Source: Legionella hackeliae (GTDB taxonomy: Bacteria > Pseudomonadota > Gammaproteobacteria > Legionellales > Legionellaceae). Taken from it: 64,000 bases of DNA. Positions 62,117-64,000 of this stretch are shown here, piece by piece. The notes beneath the pieces were generated by a model. It did not search any database and was not told the DNA's origin. It saw only the letters and a list, made by a program, of their open reading frames with translations. Position 1 is the stretch's first letter. Each line of letters begins with the position of its first letter. Made by a program: the position numbers and the translations under genes. The stretch lies in assembly GCF_000953655.1 (NCBI RefSeq), contig NZ_LN681225.1, positions 2,507,001 through 2,571,000 of the forward strand. Direction: 5' to 3'.

Positions 62117-62146
62117 TTGACAGCGTTAAATTATACTCTCTACACT
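62117..62146 (+). promoter_or_regulatory. Probable promoter of the bufferin operon
   Basis: TTGACA at 62117-62122 and TACACT at 62141-62146 are separated by 18 bases, placing transcription start about 60 bases before the precursor ATG at 62216. It fits sigma-70 well; assigned by eye. Confidence 0.55.
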
Positions 62147-62163
62147 ACTTCAGCTGATAGGCT

Positions 62164-62184
62164 CCATTAATTCAAAATTAATGG
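62164..62184 (+). promoter_or_regulatory. Inverted repeat in the bufferin 5' leader
   Basis: CCATTAAT-TCAAA-ATTAATGG, an 8-bp perfect stem just downstream of the predicted transcription start and upstream of the AAGGA RBS. It could be an operator or an mRNA hairpin. No known metal-regulator box was matched. Confidence 0.4.
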
Positions 62185-62215
62185 TTATACGATTTTATTT
62201 AACGAAGGAACTGTT

Positions 62216-62509
62216 ATGAGCAAAATCAAATTAACCGGTGCAGCGTTAGCTGTTGGCGCAGCAGCAATGTTTTCTATGGCTCCAGTATTCGCTTCTTCTG
62301 CAACTACTGCTTCTGATGCACAAATTCAATGTAAAGGCGTCAATTCTTGTAAAGGCCAAAGCGCTTGCAAGACTGCTACTAATTCTTGCAAAGGCGAGAA
62401 CTCTTGCAAAGGTCAAGGTATTACTATGATGACCAAAGATGAGTGTGAAAAAGCAGGTGGTACTGTTGTTGATTCATCAAATAACTCTGATGACAAGTCC
62501 TCTCATTAA
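62216..62509 (+). CDS. Bufferin-type metallophore precursor (BufA-like)
   Basis: A 97-aa exported Cys-rich peptide. The signal peptide runs to about residue 27 (LAVGAAAMFSMAPVFA). The mature part has six cysteines: C39, C45, C51, C58, C64 and C77. Most lie in CKG or SCKG units spaced by short polar loops, the pattern of BufA2-type precursors, followed by MTKDECEKAGGTVVDSS. Downstream DUF692 and DUF2063 genes make this a precursor of a ribosomally made peptide whose cysteines are converted (in studied systems, to thiooxazoles) and which binds copper. The leader acts as the Sec signal. The tail is acidic and Ser/Asn-rich. Confidence 0.85.
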   Translation: MSKIKLTGAALAVGAAAMFSMAPVFASSATTASDAQIQCKGVNSCKGQSACKTATNSCKGENSCKGQGITMMTKDECEKAGGTVVDSSNNSDDKSSH

Positions 62510-62571
62510 TACTGATCGTAAGCCAGGGGTAGGCTCAGACCTCCCTGGTTTATCTCATAACTTTTTACTTT

Positions 62572-63420
62572 ATGCGTTCCAATATACAACGAAAGCTGCC
62601 CTACCTTGGTTTTGGTCTTGGATTAAGACCTGAACACTATGAAGAAATTTTGCAGCATCCTCCTGCAATTGATTGGTTTGAAATCATAACAGAGAATTAT
62701 TTGATTCCTGGAGGCAAGCCACTCTATTTTTTGGATAAAATTCGCCAAAGTTACCCTCTTGTTATGCATGGTGTCTCTTTATCAATTGGAAGTTCTGACA
62801 CACTTGACTGGGATTATCTAAAACAATTAAAAGAATTAGCGACTCGCATTGAACCGAAATGGATTTCAGATCACTTATGTTGGACAGGAGTTCAAGGTTT
62901 AAATTTGCACGATCTGCTCCCTATTCCCTATACACTGGATGCTATTGGATATATTGTTTCACGCATTCAGCAAGTCCAGGATTATCTGGGCCGTCAAATA
63001 CTCATTGAAAATGTATCAAGCTATCTTAGTTATAAAGACTCCGAAATGACGGAGTGGGAATTTGTTTCCGAAATCGCTCAACGTGCCGATTGTTATCTTT
63101 TATGTGATGTTAACAATATTTATGTTAGCTCCATTAATCATGAATTTAATGCCTTGGATTATTTAAATCATCTTCCTACTGACCGGATTGTCCAAATTCA
63201 TCTTGCAGGACATTCTAATTTTGGGGACTATATTATAGATACACATGATGCCCCTGTTATTCAACCCGTTTGGGAACTCTATGCTCAAGCTATCAAACGA
63301 TTTGGTCCAGTATCCACAATGATAGAACGAGATGACAATATTCCACCGTTAGCAGAGCTTGTACTTGAATTAGAAAATGCTAGAAAAATAGCAGCATCAA
63401 TTGTCGAGTTAACAATATGA
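62572..63420 (+). CDS. MNIO-type DUF692 peptide-modifying enzyme (BufB-like)
   Basis: A 282-aa TIM-barrel multinuclear nonheme iron oxygenase. The family start YLGFGLGLRPEHYEEIL is followed by WFEIITENYLIPGG, the metal-site segments VMHGVSLSIG and ISDHLCWTG, ILIENVSSYL, CDVNNIYVSSINH and IVQIHLAGHSNF with Asp/His/Glu ligands, and MIERDDNIPP. These match BufB, which installs modifications on Cys residues of the adjacent precursor. It begins 62 bases after the precursor stop and overlaps the next gene by four bases. Confidence 0.93.
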   Translation: MRSNIQRKLPYLGFGLGLRPEHYEEILQHPPAIDWFEIITENYLIPGGKPLYFLDKIRQSYPLVMHGVSLSIGSSDTLDWDYLKQLKELATRIEPKWISDHLCWTGVQGLNLHDLLPIPYTLDAIGYIVSRIQQVQDYLGRQILIENVSSYLSYKDSEMTEWEFVSEIAQRADCYLLCDVNNIYVSSINHEFNALDYLNHLPTDRIVQIHLAGHSNFGDYIIDTHDAPVIQPVWELYAQAIKRFGPVSTMIERDDNIPPLAELVLELENARKIAASIVELTI

Positions 63421-64000
63421 ATACTTTATTCAGCCTGCAGGAAATGTTTCAAAATTATTTGCTTTCTGATTCTAAAATTATCGAACAGCATATTGTCAAT
63501 TCAGAGAAAATATCTGCTGCAAAACGTCTTGATATTTACCGGGATGCTTATCGCATTCGGCTTATAGAGTGTCTTGCAAGCAATTACCCAACACTAAAAA
63601 CTTATATTGGCTTTAAAGTATTTCAAACAATAGGGAATGCTTATCTTGAAAAAAATCCCTCATCTTATCGTTCTATTCGTTGGTTTGGTGATAATTTTAG
63701 TTCTTTTTTAAAGGAGCTGGCTGAGGATTGTTTGGCTGAATTAGCTCAATTTGAATGGTGTCTGAGTGTAGCATTCGATGCTGCAGATGCAAAAATTGTC
63801 ACCATGGAAGAAATGACTCGGGTTTCTCCTTCTTCGTGGGCCAACATGCGTTTCCTTCCTCATCCATCCTTGCAACAAGAATGTTTTTATTGGAACATAG
63901 TTCCTATATGGCAAGCCATTGCTAATCAACAAACACCCCCAGAACCAAACAAAAAGTTGCAACCAGTATCCTGGGTAATATGGCGCAGCAATTACATGAG
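63417..64000 (+). CDS. DUF2063 partner protein (BufC-like), truncated by window end
   Basis: The coding frame begins with an ATG overlapping the DUF692 stop (ATGA) and remains open to the window end, giving 194 codons so far. The N-terminus NTLFSLQEMFQNYLL leads into KRLDIYRDAYRIRLIECLASNYPTL, then SSYRSIRWFGDNFSSFL, matching the DUF2063 (putative DNA-binding, BufC) domain. In bufferin systems this protein is thought to recognise the precursor and present it to the DUF692 enzyme. A fourth gene (DoxX-like BufD) may lie beyond the window. Confidence 0.88.
   Translation, partial: MNTLFSLQEMFQNYLLSDSKIIEQHIVNSEKISAAKRLDIYRDAYRIRLIECLASNYPTLKTYIGFKVFQTIGNAYLEKNPSSYRSIRWFGDNFSSFLKELAEDCLAELAQFEWCLSVAFDAADAKIVTMEEMTRVSPSSWANMRFLPHPSLQQECFYWNIVPIWQAIANQQTPPEPNKKLQPVSWVIWRSNYM

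Overview
The window is a stretch of AT-rich gammaproteobacterial chromosome that can be assigned to the genus Legionella. The deciding evidence is a complete, co-linear set of icm/dot genes (icmT, S, a variable fir gene, Q, P, O, N, M, L, K, E, G, C, D, J, B) on the minus strand at 36.5-19.3 kb. The icmH-icmF pair lies on the plus strand at 7.8-11.5 kb, converging on that operon. Together they encode most of the Dot/Icm type IVB secretion machine. The fir gene between icmS and icmQ does not look like L. pneumophila icmR, and DotG is about 100 residues longer than the L. pneumophila protein, so this is probably another Legionella species. The species cannot be named from the sequence alone.

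Layout. 0-3 kb: two small unknown genes, periplasmic Cu,Zn superoxide dismutase, and a convergent ahpC-ahpD peroxidase pair. 3.0-7.1 kb: a 1348-residue probable effector with a nucleoside-hydrolase-like N-terminus and an HD-phosphohydrolase-like centre. 7.2-11.5 kb: a small GRDP-like gene with an apparent frame break, then icmH and icmF. 11.6 kb: a near-perfect long palindrome of REP type. 11.7-19.1 kb (minus): a short DsbD, a small membrane protein, a KdpD-like sensor lacking its phosphoacceptor histidine, and a long coiled-coil probable effector. These sit between icmF and icmB. 19.3-36.5 kb: the icmT-to-icmB cluster. 36.6-39.2 kb: a broken small ORF and another large unknown protein.

39-57 kb is mostly housekeeping: a VTT membrane protein, aminodeoxychorismate lyase, a PA3496-like acidic protein, 5-formyl-THF cyclo-ligase, an EVE protein, PII, UbiK, ComM, an SDR, the yqgE-ruvX-pyrB operon, a glutamate-synthase-like FMN protein, a HIT protein, a LysR regulator, a cold-shock protein, ferrochelatase, a small HTH protein and a RimK/aspartoacylase-like pair. 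Two unknown proteins that could be effectors (44.7 and 51.4 kb) are interspersed. 57-61 kb: a cytochrome oxidase assembly operon (SURF1, a CxxxC membrane protein, CtaA, CtaB, SCO1) divergent from a twin-TM DUF2909 protein. 61.4 kb: a GST. 62.2-64 kb: a bufferin-type operon (Cys-rich secreted precursor, DUF692/MNIO enzyme, DUF2063 partner) cut by the window end.

The most interesting items are the two-enzyme architecture of the 3.0 kb effector, the degenerate KdpD-like sensor inside the secretion locus, the expanded DotG repeat, the bufferin operon, and two small ORFs that look broken by single-base frame changes. No tRNA, rRNA, CRISPR array, transposase or integrase was seen.
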